From an uncultured Selenomonadaceae bacterium (GTDB lineage: Bacteria > Bacillota > Negativicutes > Selenomonadales > Selenomonadaceae): a stretch of DNA of 64,000 nt. Position numbers and translations under genes: made by a program. Where the stretch lies: contig CAJOFR010000006.1 in assembly GCA_905234195.1 (NCBI GenBank), positions 62,001 through 126,000 of the forward strand, read 5' to 3'. A model generated the notes under the pieces. That model did not search any database. It was not told where the DNA came from and was given only the letters and a program-made list of their open reading frames with translations. Below are positions 8,245 to 17,320 of the stretch, in pieces (the stretch's first letter is position 1; the number at the start of each line of letters is the position of its first letter).

Positions 8245-9657
8245 TTAAATCGTGTGGAGCTGAATCGCGCTTGTTCCGCCCGCGCCGTATTTAATTCCGC
8301 TCGTCACAACTGTAATATCGCCTTCCTTGACGAAACCGCGCTCAAGCGAAACTTTCGTCACGTAGTCGATCATTTCTTCCGGATTGAGCCACTGCACGTC
8401 AGGCACGACAAAAACGCCCCAACGCAAATTCAAATGACGCGCAACCATCTGATTCGGAGCAAACGCAATTATCACCGCCTGCGGACGATATTTTGAAACA
8501 ATCTTCGTCGTGTAGCCGGACTTTGTCGGCGTGATAATGGCCGCCGCCGAAAGTTCGTAAGCAAGCTGAACTGTGGCGTGGGCAATCGCGTCCGTGTGAG
8601 AATATTTTCTGTGCACGCCCTTATTTTCAAAAATAACTTTGTATTCAAGAGAGGCCTCTATCCTCTGCGCAATCCTGCTCATCGTAGCGACGGCCTCGAC
8701 GGGATATTTTCCGCTTGCAGTTTCGCCGCTCAACATGATCGCATCTGCGCCGTCCAAAATCGCGTTGCCAACGTCCGAAACTTCAGCACGAGTCGGGCGC
8801 GGATTAGTAGTCATGCTCTCCAACATTTGCGTCGCCACGATAACGGGCTTGCCGGCGTCGTTGCACTTTTTGATAATTTCTTTTTGGATAATCGGCACGT
8901 CCTCTGCGGGAATTTCTACGCCGAGATCCCCGCGCGCAACCATAATCCCGTCCGACGCGGCAATAATGTCATCGATATTTTGAACGCCGGCGAGATTTTC
9001 AATCTTCGGGATAATTTCCATGTGCCCGCCGTGACGAGCAACCAGCTTGCGAATCGACTCAACGTCCGCTGCGCGCTGAATGAAACTTGCCGCGATAAAA
9101 TCCATGTCGTTTTCAATTCCGAAGATAATATCTTTCTCGTCCTGTTCCGAAATCGCGGGCAAACCCAGTTCGACGCCGGGAGCCGCAACGCGCTTGCGTG
9201 TGCTCATCTTGCCGGAATTTAAAATCGTCGTGACAATATCCTTGCCCTCTATCGCGTCAACCTTCAGCTCAACGAGCCCGTCACTCAAAAGAAGTTTATC
9301 GCCCGGCTTGACTTCGGTATAAAGCAGTTTGTGATTAACGGAGACGTGAGTTTCATCGCCAGGCGCGTCGTCGTTCGTCAGCGTGAATTTATTCCCCGCG
9401 ACGAGCTGAACTTCACCGGCGGCAAATTCGCCGAGACGCATTTCAGGTCCCTTCGTGTCGAGCACGAGAGAGATGACGCGCCCTAATTTTTTTGCGGCGG
9501 CTTTCACGGCGTCGATTCTTTTCTTTTGTTCCTCGTGGGTGCCGTGCGAAAAATTAAAGCGCGCGCAGTTCATTCCGTTTTCAATAAGTTTTTCGACAAC
9601 GCCCGGGGCGTCGGTGGCGGGACCTTGAGTGCAAATAATTTTTGTTTTCTTTAACAT
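8245..9657 (-). CDS. pyk: Pyruvate kinase
   Basis: A 470-residue pyruvate kinase without the extra C-terminal phosphohistidine domain found in Bacillus. The barrel includes TKIICTQGPAT, NFSHG, the catalytic lysine region FIPKIEN (here EIIPKIENLAG), and the signature GIMVARGDLGVEIP followed by Q-K-IIKKCN. The regulatory C-terminal domain runs from about residue 350. It makes pyruvate and ATP from phosphoenolpyruvate in glycolysis. The ATG at 9657 has only a weak site of its own, but it overlaps the end of a short reading frame (9651-9686) that has a near-perfect ribosome site. A TATAAT box (9732-9727) marks the probable promoter. Confidence 0.97.
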   Translation of the reverse strand: MLKKTKIICTQGPATDAPGVVEKLIENGMNCARFNFSHGTHEEQKKRIDAVKAAAKKLGRVISLVLDTKGPEMRLGEFAAGEVQLVAGNKFTLTNDDAPGDETHVSVNHKLLYTEVKPGDKLLLSDGLVELKVDAIEGKDIVTTILNSGKMSTRKRVAAPGVELGLPAISEQDEKDIIFGIENDMDFIAASFIQRAADVESIRKLVARHGGHMEIIPKIENLAGVQNIDDIIAASDGIMVARGDLGVEIPAEDVPIIQKEIIKKCNDAGKPVIVATQMLESMTTNPRPTRAEVSDVGNAILDGADAIMLSGETASGKYPVEAVATMSRIAQRIEASLEYKVIFENKGVHRKYSHTDAIAHATVQLAYELSAAAIITPTKSGYTTKIVSKYRPQAVIIAFAPNQMVARHLNLRWGVFVVPDVQWLNPEEMIDYVTKVSLERGFVKEGDITVVTSGIKYGAGGTSAIQLHTI

Positions 9658-9686
9658 CGCTTTTCGTCACTGAAAACTTTCAGCAA
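9651..9686 (-). CDS. Putative 11-residue leader peptide coupled to pyk
   Basis: Read on the minus strand, AAAAGGAGGTG is followed at 8 bases by TTG and a short frame MLKVFSDEKRC. Its TAA (9653-9651) overlaps the pyk start (ATGTTAA). pyk has no comparable ribosome site near its own ATG, so coupled re-initiation is a reasonable reading. The same stretch could instead form a small CTGAA/TTCAG hairpin that shortens the distance from the site to the pyk ATG. No protein evidence; inferred from layout. Confidence 0.4.
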   Translation of the reverse strand: MLKVFSDEKRC

Positions 9687-9787
9687 CGATTACACCTCCT
9701 TTTATTTTTCAGCGAAAGACTTTTTCATTATAATGATATATTTTTTGCGCGGTATTGGCAATAACTTTTTGTATTTTTGGAAAATTT

Positions 9788-9840
9788 TTTTCGGCAAAAA
9801 AATTTCGCACCCGCGTGTAAAAAAACACAAGGCGCGATTT
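9788..9840 (-). terminator. Terminator after phoH
   Basis: Directly after the phoH stop, CGCGCCTTGTG (minus strand, 9835-9825) and CACGCGGGTGCG (9817-9806) can pair imperfectly around a T-rich loop. AAATTTTTTTGCC follows. Confidence 0.5.
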
Positions 9841-9841
9841 T

Positions 9842-10807
9842 TTATTTTTTGCGATAATTATCATACGCATTGACAATCCGCGAAACAACATCGTGACGAA
9901 CGACGTCAGTTGAATCCAATTTTGAAATACCAATCCCCTTGACGCCGGACAAAATTTCGACAGCTTCGGCGAGACCGGACTGAACGCCGGACGGCAAATC
10001 AATTTGGCTCAAATCGCCGGTGACCGCCATCCTCGACCCGAAACCAAGCCGCGTCAGAAACATTTTCATTTGCTTGCTCGTGGTATTCTGCGCCTCGTCA
10101 AGAATGATAAATGCATCGCTAAGAGTTCGCCCGCGCATGTAAGCGAGCGGCGCAATTTCAATCACACCGCGACTAAAAAATTTTTGATACATATCAAATC
10201 CGAAAATTTCCTGCAGTGCGTCGTAGAGCGGGCGGAGATACGGGTCAACCTTTTCTTGCATATCGCCTGGCAAAAATCCGAGCCGTTCCCCTGCCTCGAC
10301 GGCGGGACGAGTCAATATAATTTTCTTAACTTCGCGAATACGAAGATAATATGCTGCCATAGCGACGGCAAGAAAAGTTTTTCCGGTTCCGGCGGGACCA
10401 ATCCCAAAAGTTATGACGTGTTGCCGGATTGTTTCGATATAATTTTGCTGACCGAGACTTTTCGTGTGGATATGCGTTCCGTTCGCCGTAACGATAATCG
10501 TTTCGCTAAAAATTTTATGCAGATCCTTCGCGCGGTCGGACTTGATAATTTTAATCGCGGCAACGACGTCGTTCAAGGTAATAAAACTTCCTGCGCGGTA
10601 GATTCGCTGGAGTTCAAGGATAACTTTCGCCGCGCGATCGACTTCGGAAAAATCTCCGTGCAGTTCGATAAAATTTCCGCGACTTACAACACGGCAATTA
10701 AAATTATTGTCCAGCGTTTGCAAAAATTCGTCACGTTCTCCCAAAATGGAGCGCGTTTCCTCGACGTCGGCAAACTCAATTTTTTTCGTCGTCAAATTAT
10801 TTATCAT
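9842..10807 (-). CDS. phoH: PhoH-family ATPase
   Basis: A 321-residue PhoH-like protein. An N-terminal single-strand nucleic-acid-binding segment (about 1-110, with RVVSRGNFIELHGD) precedes the P-loop ATPase. Walker A is GPAGTGKTFLA (about residue 137) and Walker B is DAFIILDEAQNTT. The SKQMKMFLTRLGFGSRM and TGDLSQIDLP segments are diagnostic of PhoH. Members are cytoplasmic and are implicated in RNA metabolism next to ybeY in many genomes; ybeY is not adjacent here. The start overlaps the csaB stop by 11 bases, so it is translated with csaB. Confidence 0.93.
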   Translation of the reverse strand: MINNLTTKKIEFADVEETRSILGERDEFLQTLDNNFNCRVVSRGNFIELHGDFSEVDRAAKVILELQRIYRAGSFITLNDVVAAIKIIKSDRAKDLHKIFSETIIVTANGTHIHTKSLGQQNYIETIRQHVITFGIGPAGTGKTFLAVAMAAYYLRIREVKKIILTRPAVEAGERLGFLPGDMQEKVDPYLRPLYDALQEIFGFDMYQKFFSRGVIEIAPLAYMRGRTLSDAFIILDEAQNTTSKQMKMFLTRLGFGSRMAVTGDLSQIDLPSGVQSGLAEAVEILSGVKGIGISKLDSTDVVRHDVVSRIVNAYDNYRKK

Positions 10808-11897
10808 CTCCCCTGTTTATCAATTCCACAGCAAGGCGCGCATTTTTCAGAGCAAGTTCACGCAAATTTTTCAAAAGAGATTCATTATGAAAAAACTCAC
10901 TCGATTTTAATTTTTTAGCAACCCCGTCGAAAATTTTTTCCGCCGTCACATTCGACAGCGTCCCCAGAGGTTTTTCGCCAATCGAATCGAGGAACCGCTC
11001 AATTTTCGGGTCGTAAGAAATTCCCAGCATGGGCACGCTCATGACGCCGGCGAAAATCAGCGCGTGCAACCGAATGCTAATCAAAATATCCATGCAACCC
11101 ACCAGGCTCAAAATTTCCGCCGTAGTAAATTCATCTTCCAGCACGGTGCATTTATTTTTCATGAGTTCGGCGGTGGAGTTCGCGGCTTTTATGTCTTCGG
11201 GAAATTGCATCGGCAGAAAAATTATTTCAACGCCGCACTGCTCAACAAGTTTATCGAGAGCTTTCGCGAGTTCTGCCCGACAATTTTCCCAGTGCATCCA
11301 GCGACGAACCGACACGCCAACAAATTTCTTATCACTTTTTTGAATTGAATGATTAAATAAAATTTTTTCTCCAAGTTCGTGAGAAACAGGCTTAATCGCA
11401 AGGACGGGGTCGGCCGTGCAAAAAATTTCCGGCTTTGTGATATTCAGCCGCCGAAGTTCCTCAAGCGAACCGTGATCCCGAACAGTTATCAAATTTACTC
11501 GATTTAAAATAAAATTCATCATCTTACGCGCAAGCCCGCCGCAAATCGGACCGATACCCTGCGCGTACAACATGACCTTGCGTCCAAATAATTTCGCAAG
11601 AAAAATAATTCCAAGATAATAGTATAGACTTCGGCGGCTCGTGACATTTTGCAGGAGACTGCCGCCGCCGCTGATTAAAAGATCGGCCGCGAGAATTTTT
11701 TTGATAATATTCCAAACGTCCAGCCAGGGAACGACGTCGACCTTGTGCCGCTTTTTGGTGTACTCGGGGTTGAGCGAAATGACCGTAACGTTCAATTCGT
11801 CACACTCTTCGCGCAAAACTTCAAGCATAGCCGCGAGCATCGCCTCATCGCCGCCGTTTTTCGAGCCGTAGTAGCCGGAAATTAAAACATTCTTCAC
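10797..11897 (-). CDS. csaB: Polysaccharide pyruvyl transferase
   Basis: A 366-residue CsaB-type pyruvyltransferase. It opens KNVLISGYYGSKNGGDEAML, has the glycine motif LLISGGGSLLQNVTS (about residue 95), and a C-terminal IRLHALIFAGVMSVPMLGISYDPKI stretch (segments IRLHALIFAG and GISYDPKI) that binds phosphoenolpyruvate. It adds ketal pyruvate to cell-wall glycans that anchor SLH-domain surface proteins. It begins 8 bases after the DUF5693 gene and overlaps phoH, so the DUF5693-csaB-phoH genes form one unit. The csaB/DUF5693 pairing is common in Firmicutes with S-layers. Confidence 0.93.
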   Translation of the reverse strand: MKNVLISGYYGSKNGGDEAMLAAMLEVLREECDELNVTVISLNPEYTKKRHKVDVVPWLDVWNIIKKILAADLLISGGGSLLQNVTSRRSLYYYLGIIFLAKLFGRKVMLYAQGIGPICGGLARKMMNFILNRVNLITVRDHGSLEELRRLNITKPEIFCTADPVLAIKPVSHELGEKILFNHSIQKSDKKFVGVSVRRWMHWENCRAELAKALDKLVEQCGVEIIFLPMQFPEDIKAANSTAELMKNKCTVLEDEFTTAEILSLVGCMDILISIRLHALIFAGVMSVPMLGISYDPKIERFLDSIGEKPLGTLSNVTAEKIFDGVAKKLKSSEFFHNESLLKNLRELALKNARLAVELINRGDDK

Positions 11898-11905
11898 GCC
11901 CTAAG

Positions 11906-13984
11906 TCAAACTCCTTTGCGAAAACGTGCGGCAAAATGTAGGATTAAAATCAACGCCGCGCCTATGATTGCGCCCGGTATAATTCCGTCGATTCCGCGCA
12001 TGAACGACATAAAAATTGGCGTCCTCATGTGCGCGAAAGTTTCCACCATTGAACTTTGTCCGATTGTGGCGGCGATTGTCAGGAAGAAGCAGATTAGTTT
12101 AGGAAATTTTTTCAAAAACGCCGCAGTTGCTAAAATAAACGCGGGATGCCCGAAGAAAATTTCTTTTGAGCGCGGTCGTGCGTAAAAAATCTGCTCCAAC
12201 GCTGAACGGACGCTTATTTCTGCGCCGGAAACCGGCATGCCCGAAGTGTGTCCGCTGCGCGCGATTAAGACGACCATTCCCGCGAAAACGACGAGCGATA
12301 TTAAAGCCGCTTTGACTGAAATTTTCATCTCCAAAATTTCTTTGATTTGTTGGAGTGCCGGGACATTTTTGCGCGCTTCGTCGACGATATTAAATCTCTG
12401 CAGGAACGCGACCGCGACTAAAATCAGCGGCAAGACGAAAGTTAATTTTATTCCACGAAAAATTTCAAACTCCAGGAAATAGCTCACGTCCGACAGCGCG
12501 CCCGAAAGGTAAACCGCGCCGACCATAGACATGCCGCCGGCTATCAAAAGTGCCGCCGCCGACAGCCAAATTACTTGCCCGACGGAAAGTTCAGCCGCGA
12601 CTTTCGAGTTTTGATTTTGGATTGATTGCAGGCGAGATTTCAGGCGGATAAATCGGAGCCGGTCGAGTTGCCAAATTATTGCGAGCACGGGAAATAAATT
12701 TGCGCTCATGAATCCGGCGAGCAAGCGAATTTTTCCGCCCGCGCCGACTAAAATTGGGATTGCCGCGACGACTGACAGCACGAACAAAATTTTCAGCTGG
12801 AGCTGTTGATTTTCGTTGAGCTTTTCCGAAATTAACGAGAGGTACAAAATTCCCGCCGCAATGACGCCGACGACGACCAACACGCGCAAAATTCTGTTCG
12901 GGTAATAATTTTCAAAGGTGCCCGCCTTGCCGAGAGTGTAGCCGCGCGCCTTGAGGTGTTCGCTTGTTTCGCGAATGTAATTTAAATTTGTTTCGAGGAG
13001 AGTTTTTCCGGGCGCAGGCTTTTCAAAAATCCGCAGAAGATTAATCCGAATGTTGCGCTCCCTGTCCGTCGAAACCCAACGGTTAATCGCGGTACCGACC
13101 TGCAATTTCGGCTGTTCGTCCTTCGGGATAGCGTAGAGGCGCGCGACGTTGTTGTAGCCGATTCCGCGCGCGAGCTGATTCATTCCGCGCTGGTTATAAA
13201 ATTGCAGTTGGCTGGTGTGTTCGATAAGTCCTAGAGTCAAATCGCGCTTTTTCATTTCCTCCGCCGTCACGTCGATAAAATCATCTGCGCCGAGAATTTC
13301 CGGACCGTCGAAGACGACTTCGGACACGGGATAATTTTCCAGCCGTTCAAAGACCGTACGAATAGAATCCGGCGTGCACAAACTGAAATTGGACGGGCGC
13401 GCCAAAATCATGAAGCCGGCATTTTTCGCAACGTCGAGTTCGTGAGTAGGGAGACCGAGCGAATCATTCACGAAGGAGCCGAAACGCGCCTTGACTTCGA
13501 GAACTTCGACTTCGCCGACGGAAAAAACACGGATACGGTTCGCGCCGACTCTTTGCAGTAAATCTTCTTTCACCTGCTGATAAATCGCCAGGTCGCGCCC
13601 GACAACGTAAACTCTGCTTGGATCAATCGCGCCGGTTTCGACGGCCTGCCGCCAAAGAATACTTGTCAACGCGCCGTCGTGATAATGTTCGATAAGGGTG
13701 CTGCCGGAGACCGCGATAACTTTTCCTGTGCGGGTGAGTTTTGCAAGAGTTGTGTCGTAAATCGCCAGCGAAGTAATACCCGCGTCCTTTGCCTGCGCGA
13801 GCACGTCTTCAAAGTCAAGCCCTTCGATTTCGGCAAGATTTCTCAAGCTGTCGTAGTCCATGACCATATCGACTTGATTGTTGCTGATTTCGACGGCGTG
13901 ACGCTGACCGGCGATAACGAGTCCGGCGATAAATCCGAGCGCGATTATCATCAGCAACGTTCGGTTATAAACAAATTTTTTCAT
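11906..13984 (-). CDS. DUF5693-family multi-pass membrane protein
   Basis: A 692-residue protein from ATG 13984 (AGGA 5 bases upstream; earlier TTG and ATG codons fit less well). It has an N-terminal helix (MKKFVYNRTLLMIIALGFIAG), a large extracytoplasmic domain (about 30-360) with YDSLRNLAEIEGLDFEDVL and FDGPEILGADDFIDVT motifs, and then about eight membrane helices to the C terminus. The function of the family is not established. Its constant position before csaB suggests a role in making or exporting the pyruvylated wall polymer. It follows the DUF2993 gene by 21 bases. Confidence 0.85.
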   Translation of the reverse strand: MKKFVYNRTLLMIIALGFIAGLVIAGQRHAVEISNNQVDMVMDYDSLRNLAEIEGLDFEDVLAQAKDAGITSLAIYDTTLAKLTRTGKVIAVSGSTLIEHYHDGALTSILWRQAVETGAIDPSRVYVVGRDLAIYQQVKEDLLQRVGANRIRVFSVGEVEVLEVKARFGSFVNDSLGLPTHELDVAKNAGFMILARPSNFSLCTPDSIRTVFERLENYPVSEVVFDGPEILGADDFIDVTAEEMKKRDLTLGLIEHTSQLQFYNQRGMNQLARGIGYNNVARLYAIPKDEQPKLQVGTAINRWVSTDRERNIRINLLRIFEKPAPGKTLLETNLNYIRETSEHLKARGYTLGKAGTFENYYPNRILRVLVVVGVIAAGILYLSLISEKLNENQQLQLKILFVLSVVAAIPILVGAGGKIRLLAGFMSANLFPVLAIIWQLDRLRFIRLKSRLQSIQNQNSKVAAELSVGQVIWLSAAALLIAGGMSMVGAVYLSGALSDVSYFLEFEIFRGIKLTFVLPLILVAVAFLQRFNIVDEARKNVPALQQIKEILEMKISVKAALISLVVFAGMVVLIARSGHTSGMPVSGAEISVRSALEQIFYARPRSKEIFFGHPAFILATAAFLKKFPKLICFFLTIAATIGQSSMVETFAHMRTPIFMSFMRGIDGIIPGAIIGAALILILHFAARFRKGV

Positions 13985-14005
13985 CATATTCCTGCTTGTC
14001 AAAAA

Positions 14006-14719
14006 TTATTTGTGGATAGCGGAGAGGACGGCTTCGCCTTCGCGCATCTCAACAGAATCGAATTGGAAACCGAGAGGCAAAACGGTGCTTTCCAAAATTT
14101 TTATGTCACCGAAGAATCTGTCAAGCTGAATGTGGCGGACGAGAGTGTTGCGCACGTTCAAATTTGTCATGCGGAAATAAACATCGCCGTTATCGACGAT
14201 AAAATTTCCGGCAAGGTCAATATCCGCCGTCCTGCCCATAATTTTAACCTGCCCCGACGCGGTGACGCCTTCGGGTTTAATTTTAACATCGGCGTTTTCG
14301 AGTTTGTCGACCTTCAGCGCGATAAAATTTTTCAGCTCCTCTTCGGTAATGGTGCCGTGCATGTCGATTTTATCCGCGTACTTAAAAATTTTACTGATGC
14401 GCTCTTTTTCAGTCAGCTTTTTAGTTGGGAAGAGAATTTCGAGCACGTCGAGACGAAGATTTTCACCGTCGACAGTCAAATTTTTAAAATATATGTCGCC
14501 GATACGTCCCAGCCCTGCCGTGCCGTGAATCTTATCGATTTCTCCAATCGCGATTCTGATATTCGGCGAAGAGCTCAACGAAACATCGACTTCCTGCGCG
14601 CCCGTTGCGTGAACTATTTGTTCTTCAAGGATATTCGCCAAATTTGTTGGCAGGATGAAATTTAGGAGCACGACGAGAATCACCAGCAGAATCGCCATTA
14701 GTGACAAAAATTTTTTCAT
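14006..14719 (-). CDS. DUF2993 (LmeA-like) envelope protein
   Basis: A 237-residue protein with an N-terminal signal anchor (residues 4-24, LSLMAILLVILVVLLNFILP) and a beta-rich domain. Its alternating strands (VDVSLSSSPNIRIAIGEIDK, ADIDLAGNFIVDNGDVYFR) resemble the DUF2993/LmeA tube-like lipid-binding fold. The protein should face the outside of the inner membrane. GCGGAGG precedes the ATG. It leads the DUF2993-DUF5693-csaB-phoH unit, so I infer an envelope-polymer role; lipid binding is only by family analogy. Confidence 0.75.
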   Translation of the reverse strand: MKKFLSLMAILLVILVVLLNFILPTNLANILEEQIVHATGAQEVDVSLSSSPNIRIAIGEIDKIHGTAGLGRIGDIYFKNLTVDGENLRLDVLEILFPTKKLTEKERISKIFKYADKIDMHGTITEEELKNFIALKVDKLENADVKIKPEGVTASGQVKIMGRTADIDLAGNFIVDNGDVYFRMTNLNVRNTLVRHIQLDRFFGDIKILESTVLPLGFQFDSVEMREGEAVLSAIHK

Positions 14720-14737
14720 AAAAAATCCTCCGCAAAA

Positions 14738-15322
14738 TTATTCGGGCAGTCGTTCGTAGGCTAGGCGCAAAATTTTTTCTGTTGCCTGCGGAAAAATTTT
14801 TTTCAGTTCCTGCCGCGTGAAGAGTTTAAAGCCTGCGTACTGAAATTTTGGCATCGTCGCGCAAGAAACAAACGTGTAGCTTTCGGGATTTAAATTTTCT
14901 GCCGCGAAAATCGCGCCCGCCGGAACAATCGCCGCCGCCTTTTGCCCGCGCTTAGTGTCACTGCCGAGAAAAATTTCTTCAAGCCGCCCGTCATTCAGCA
15001 CAAAAATTTTCAAGCCGCAACCCTCGTGATAATACCAAATTTCGTCGCAGTCAATTTTGTGGAAGTGGGAAATATCTTTGCCCGCCAGCAAAAAATAAAT
15101 ACTGCCCGCCGTCGCCCGATTGTCCTGCGCGAAAGGCGAAGTGTACACCTCCGAAAAATATCCGCCCTCCGAATGTGGAGTGAGCGCGTAAAAATTTTTC
15201 AGCTCTTCGACGCGGCTATCTTTCGTCCCGAAATTTTTTGCAAAAGTTTTCATTGTGCCGCCCTCCAAAATTCCGGCAAATACTATAGAAAAAATTATCG
15301 CGGCTGTCAAAAATTTTTCCAT
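14738..15322 (-). CDS. Cupin DUF985-family protein with possible signal peptide
   Basis: A cupin of the DUF985 type: the core starts at FYALTPHSEGGYFSEVYTS and continues AGSIYFLLAGKDISHFHKID, DEIWYYHEG, LGSDTKRGQ and TFVSCATMPKF. The HFH and DEIWYYHEG elements supply the usual metal-binding residues. There are two plausible starts. ATG 15322 (GGGAG 7 bases upstream) gives 194 residues with a hydrophobic leader that could be a signal peptide. ATG 15253 (GGAGG 8 bases upstream) gives a 171-residue cytosolic form, the usual form of this family. I list the longer frame because the hydrophobic leader is unlikely by chance. The substrate is unknown. Confidence 0.78.
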   Translation of the reverse strand: MEKFLTAAIIFSIVFAGILEGGTMKTFAKNFGTKDSRVEELKNFYALTPHSEGGYFSEVYTSPFAQDNRATAGSIYFLLAGKDISHFHKIDCDEIWYYHEGCGLKIFVLNDGRLEEIFLGSDTKRGQKAAAIVPAGAIFAAENLNPESYTFVSCATMPKFQYAGFKLFTRQELKKIFPQATEKILRLAYERLPE

Positions 15323-15341
15323 GACAATCTCCCAAAAAATT

Positions 15342-16449
15342 TTACACGGTGACGTTAGCTTTCATGGCGAGGAAGGCGCGAATAAAGGGATCAAGTTCGC
15401 CGTCCATAACCGCCTGCACGTTGCCGGTTTCTTCGCCGGTGCGCAAATCCTTAACCATAGTGTACGGCTGAAAAACATAGGAGCGAATTTGGCTGCCCCA
15501 CTCAATCTTCATGCGGTCGCCCTCCAGTTTCGCAAGCTCCTCTTCCTTTTTTTCCAGCTCCAGCTCAAAAAGTTTTGCGCGCAACATTTTCAGACACTGC
15601 TCACGATTTTGAATTTGCGAACGTTCATTTTGACACTGCACGACAATTCCGGTGGGGATATGCGTCATTCTCACGGCGGAAGAAGTTTTATTAATGTGCT
15701 GTCCGCCTGCGCCGCTTGCCCGATAAGTATCAACCCGAACGTCCGCCATATTAATATCGACTTCGACGGCGTCATCGATTTCCGGCATAATATCACACGC
15801 CGCAAAGGAGGTATGACGACGCGCATTTGAATCGAAGGGCGAAATTCTGACGAGGCGATGAATCCCCTTTTCGGACTTCAAAAAACCGTAGGCGTTGTGC
15901 CCTTTGATAAAAAGCGTGACGGATTTAACGCCCGCCTCGTCGCCGGGCAAAATATCAGCCGTTTCGACGGTAAAGCCGTGACGTTCCGCCCATCGAACAT
16001 ACATTCGCAAAAGCATCTGCGTCCAATCCTGCGCCTCTGTGCCGCCCGCGCCCGCGTGCAAAGTCAGAATCGCGTTGTTCGCGTCGTAGGGTTCGCTCAA
16101 CAAAATTTCGAGACGAAGACTTTCGAGACCGGCTTTGATATTTTCTATTTCGGCGGCGATGTCACTTTCCTGCGACGGGTCTTCCTCTTCCATTGCAAGT
16201 TCGAGCAAAACCTGCGCGTCGTCGTATTTCGCGACGAGATTTTTATAAGTTTCGACGCCGGATTTAATCCCGTTCAGCTCCTGCGTAATTTGTTGCGCGG
16301 CTTCAGGGTTATCCCAAAAAGTTGGCTCCCCCATTTTATATTCCAGCTCGGCAATTTTTTCTTCTTTGCGAGCAATGTCAAAGTGAATCCCCCATTTCGT
16401 TCAGCTTTTCGCGCAGAGCCGTCAGCTCTACTTTTCTGTCTTCAAGCAT
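15342..16449 (-). CDS. prfB: Peptide chain release factor 2, with programmed +1 frameshift
   Basis: The full protein needs a +1 shift. Frame one runs from ATG 16449 for 23 codons (MLEDRKVELTALREKLNEMG then DSL) to an in-frame TGA at 16380-16378. Skipping T16380 continues as DIARKEEKIAELEYK and into the long frame, giving 368 residues in total. The GGQ motif (SGAGGQHINKTSSAVRMTH) and the SPF recognition motif (RISPFDSNARRHTSF) identify RF2, which reads UGA and UAA stops. The shift lets RF2 limit its own synthesis. Normally prfB follows secA directly; here three accessory genes intervene. Confidence 0.96.
16377..16395 (-). promoter_or_regulatory. RF2 programmed +1 frameshift site
   Basis: Minus-strand sequence ATGGGGGATTCACTTTGAC. 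The slip codon CTT (16383-16381) is followed by the TGA stop (16380-16378) and C, the canonical CTT-TGA-C. A GGGGG run at the usual distance upstream acts as the stimulatory internal ribosome site. Confidence 0.93.
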
Positions 16450-16472
16450 TAAATCACTTCCCAAAAATTATT

Positions 16473-16919
16473 TTAAACACGAGCAGAAATTTGCTCGGAA
16501 AAATTTTCTTCGTCTTCCGCGCCCAAATAAATATCGGCGTCCTCTTCGTCAGCAAGCCCAAATTTTTTATCGAGTTCAAAGCAAAGCCGCCAATACTCCT
16601 CCGCAGAAATTTCCCCTGCGTCGTGCGCCAAAACAATCTCGTCGAGTTCGGTCAGCCATTCGTCACATTCGCGACTTCCGCCGGAAATTTCCCTGCAAGC
16701 CCGCGTATGTTCATGGTCAAGTTCGATTGAAAGATGATCAAATTCCTGCTTTGTAATTTCCCCGCGCTCGTACTTCTCAAAAATTTTGGCGTCGGCTTCT
16801 GAAAATTTTTCTTCAAGTTCAATATCTTTCAAGCCAAAAATTCCCAAGTTGAAATATTCCTTTCGCAAGTCCGCCCACGTCGTCAAATTTTTGGTTCGCT
16901 CCCGCAAATCTTCAATCAT
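16473..16919 (-). CDS. Acidic protein paired with the RelE-like toxin
   Basis: A 148-residue, strongly acidic, mostly helical protein from ATG 16919 (AAGGAAG upstream). It opens MIEDLRERTKNLTTWADLRK. It overlaps the toxin-like gene by 8 bases, the layout of a toxin-antitoxin pair. Unlike HigA-type antitoxins it shows no helix-turn-helix; instead it has two related segments, YERGEITKQEFDHLSIELD and HDAGEISAEEYWRLCFELD, an internal duplication of a GEIt/sxeEyxxLxxELD motif. It could be a non-standard antitoxin or an unrelated passenger. I do not recognise the family. Confidence 0.6.
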   Translation of the reverse strand: MIEDLRERTKNLTTWADLRKEYFNLGIFGLKDIELEEKFSEADAKIFEKYERGEITKQEFDHLSIELDHEHTRACREISGGSRECDEWLTELDEIVLAHDAGEISAEEYWRLCFELDKKFGLADEEDADIYLGAEDEENFSEQISARV

Positions 16920-17274
16920 GACAATTCTTCCTTTCCCTGAAGTCGGCCAATTCTTTTTTCGCCCTTTCAATTTCGCGGCGCGGAGTTTTTTGCGTGTCCT
17001 TCCTGAAATGGTGCAGAACAACAAAAGAATTTTCAACCCACGCGGCAAACAAAAGTCTGTTTGGCGTCGGACGCAATTCCCAAATTTCACCTTCCAAATG
17101 TTTCACAAATTTTTCGCCGCAACGAGTTCCCCTTTGAGAGAGTTTTGAAAAATACCGATTAATTTTGTTCAAATTTATGCGGCTGTCGCCGTCATTTTTC
17201 AAGGCAAGTTCGTTAAGATAATCTCGAATGGGAGAATTTCCATTTCTATCCTCGTAAAAAATTATTTCGTACAA
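16912..17274 (-). CDS. RelE/HigB-type toxin
   Basis: A 120-residue protein of the phage-derived Gp49/HigB-like RelE superfamily. It opens MYEIIFYEDRNGNSPIRDYL, then has the core CGEKFVKHLEGEIWELRP, NRLLFAAWVENSFVVLHHFRKDTQKTP and the closing EIERAKKEL. These are the family's conserved basic and aromatic positions (Arg in LRP, Lys in FRKDTQKTP). Such toxins cleave mRNA at the ribosome. The TTG start has GGAGG 6 bases upstream. The downstream overlapping acidic gene is the only antitoxin candidate. The gene lies inside a cassette separating secA from prfB, a sign of acquisition. Confidence 0.85.
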   Translation of the reverse strand: MYEIIFYEDRNGNSPIRDYLNELALKNDGDSRINLNKINRYFSKLSQRGTRCGEKFVKHLEGEIWELRPTPNRLLFAAWVENSFVVLHHFRKDTQKTPRREIERAKKELADFRERKNCHD

Positions 17275-17320
17275 AATTTTCCTCCGCGATTATTTTCTGC
17301 GCCCGCAAAAATTTTAAATT

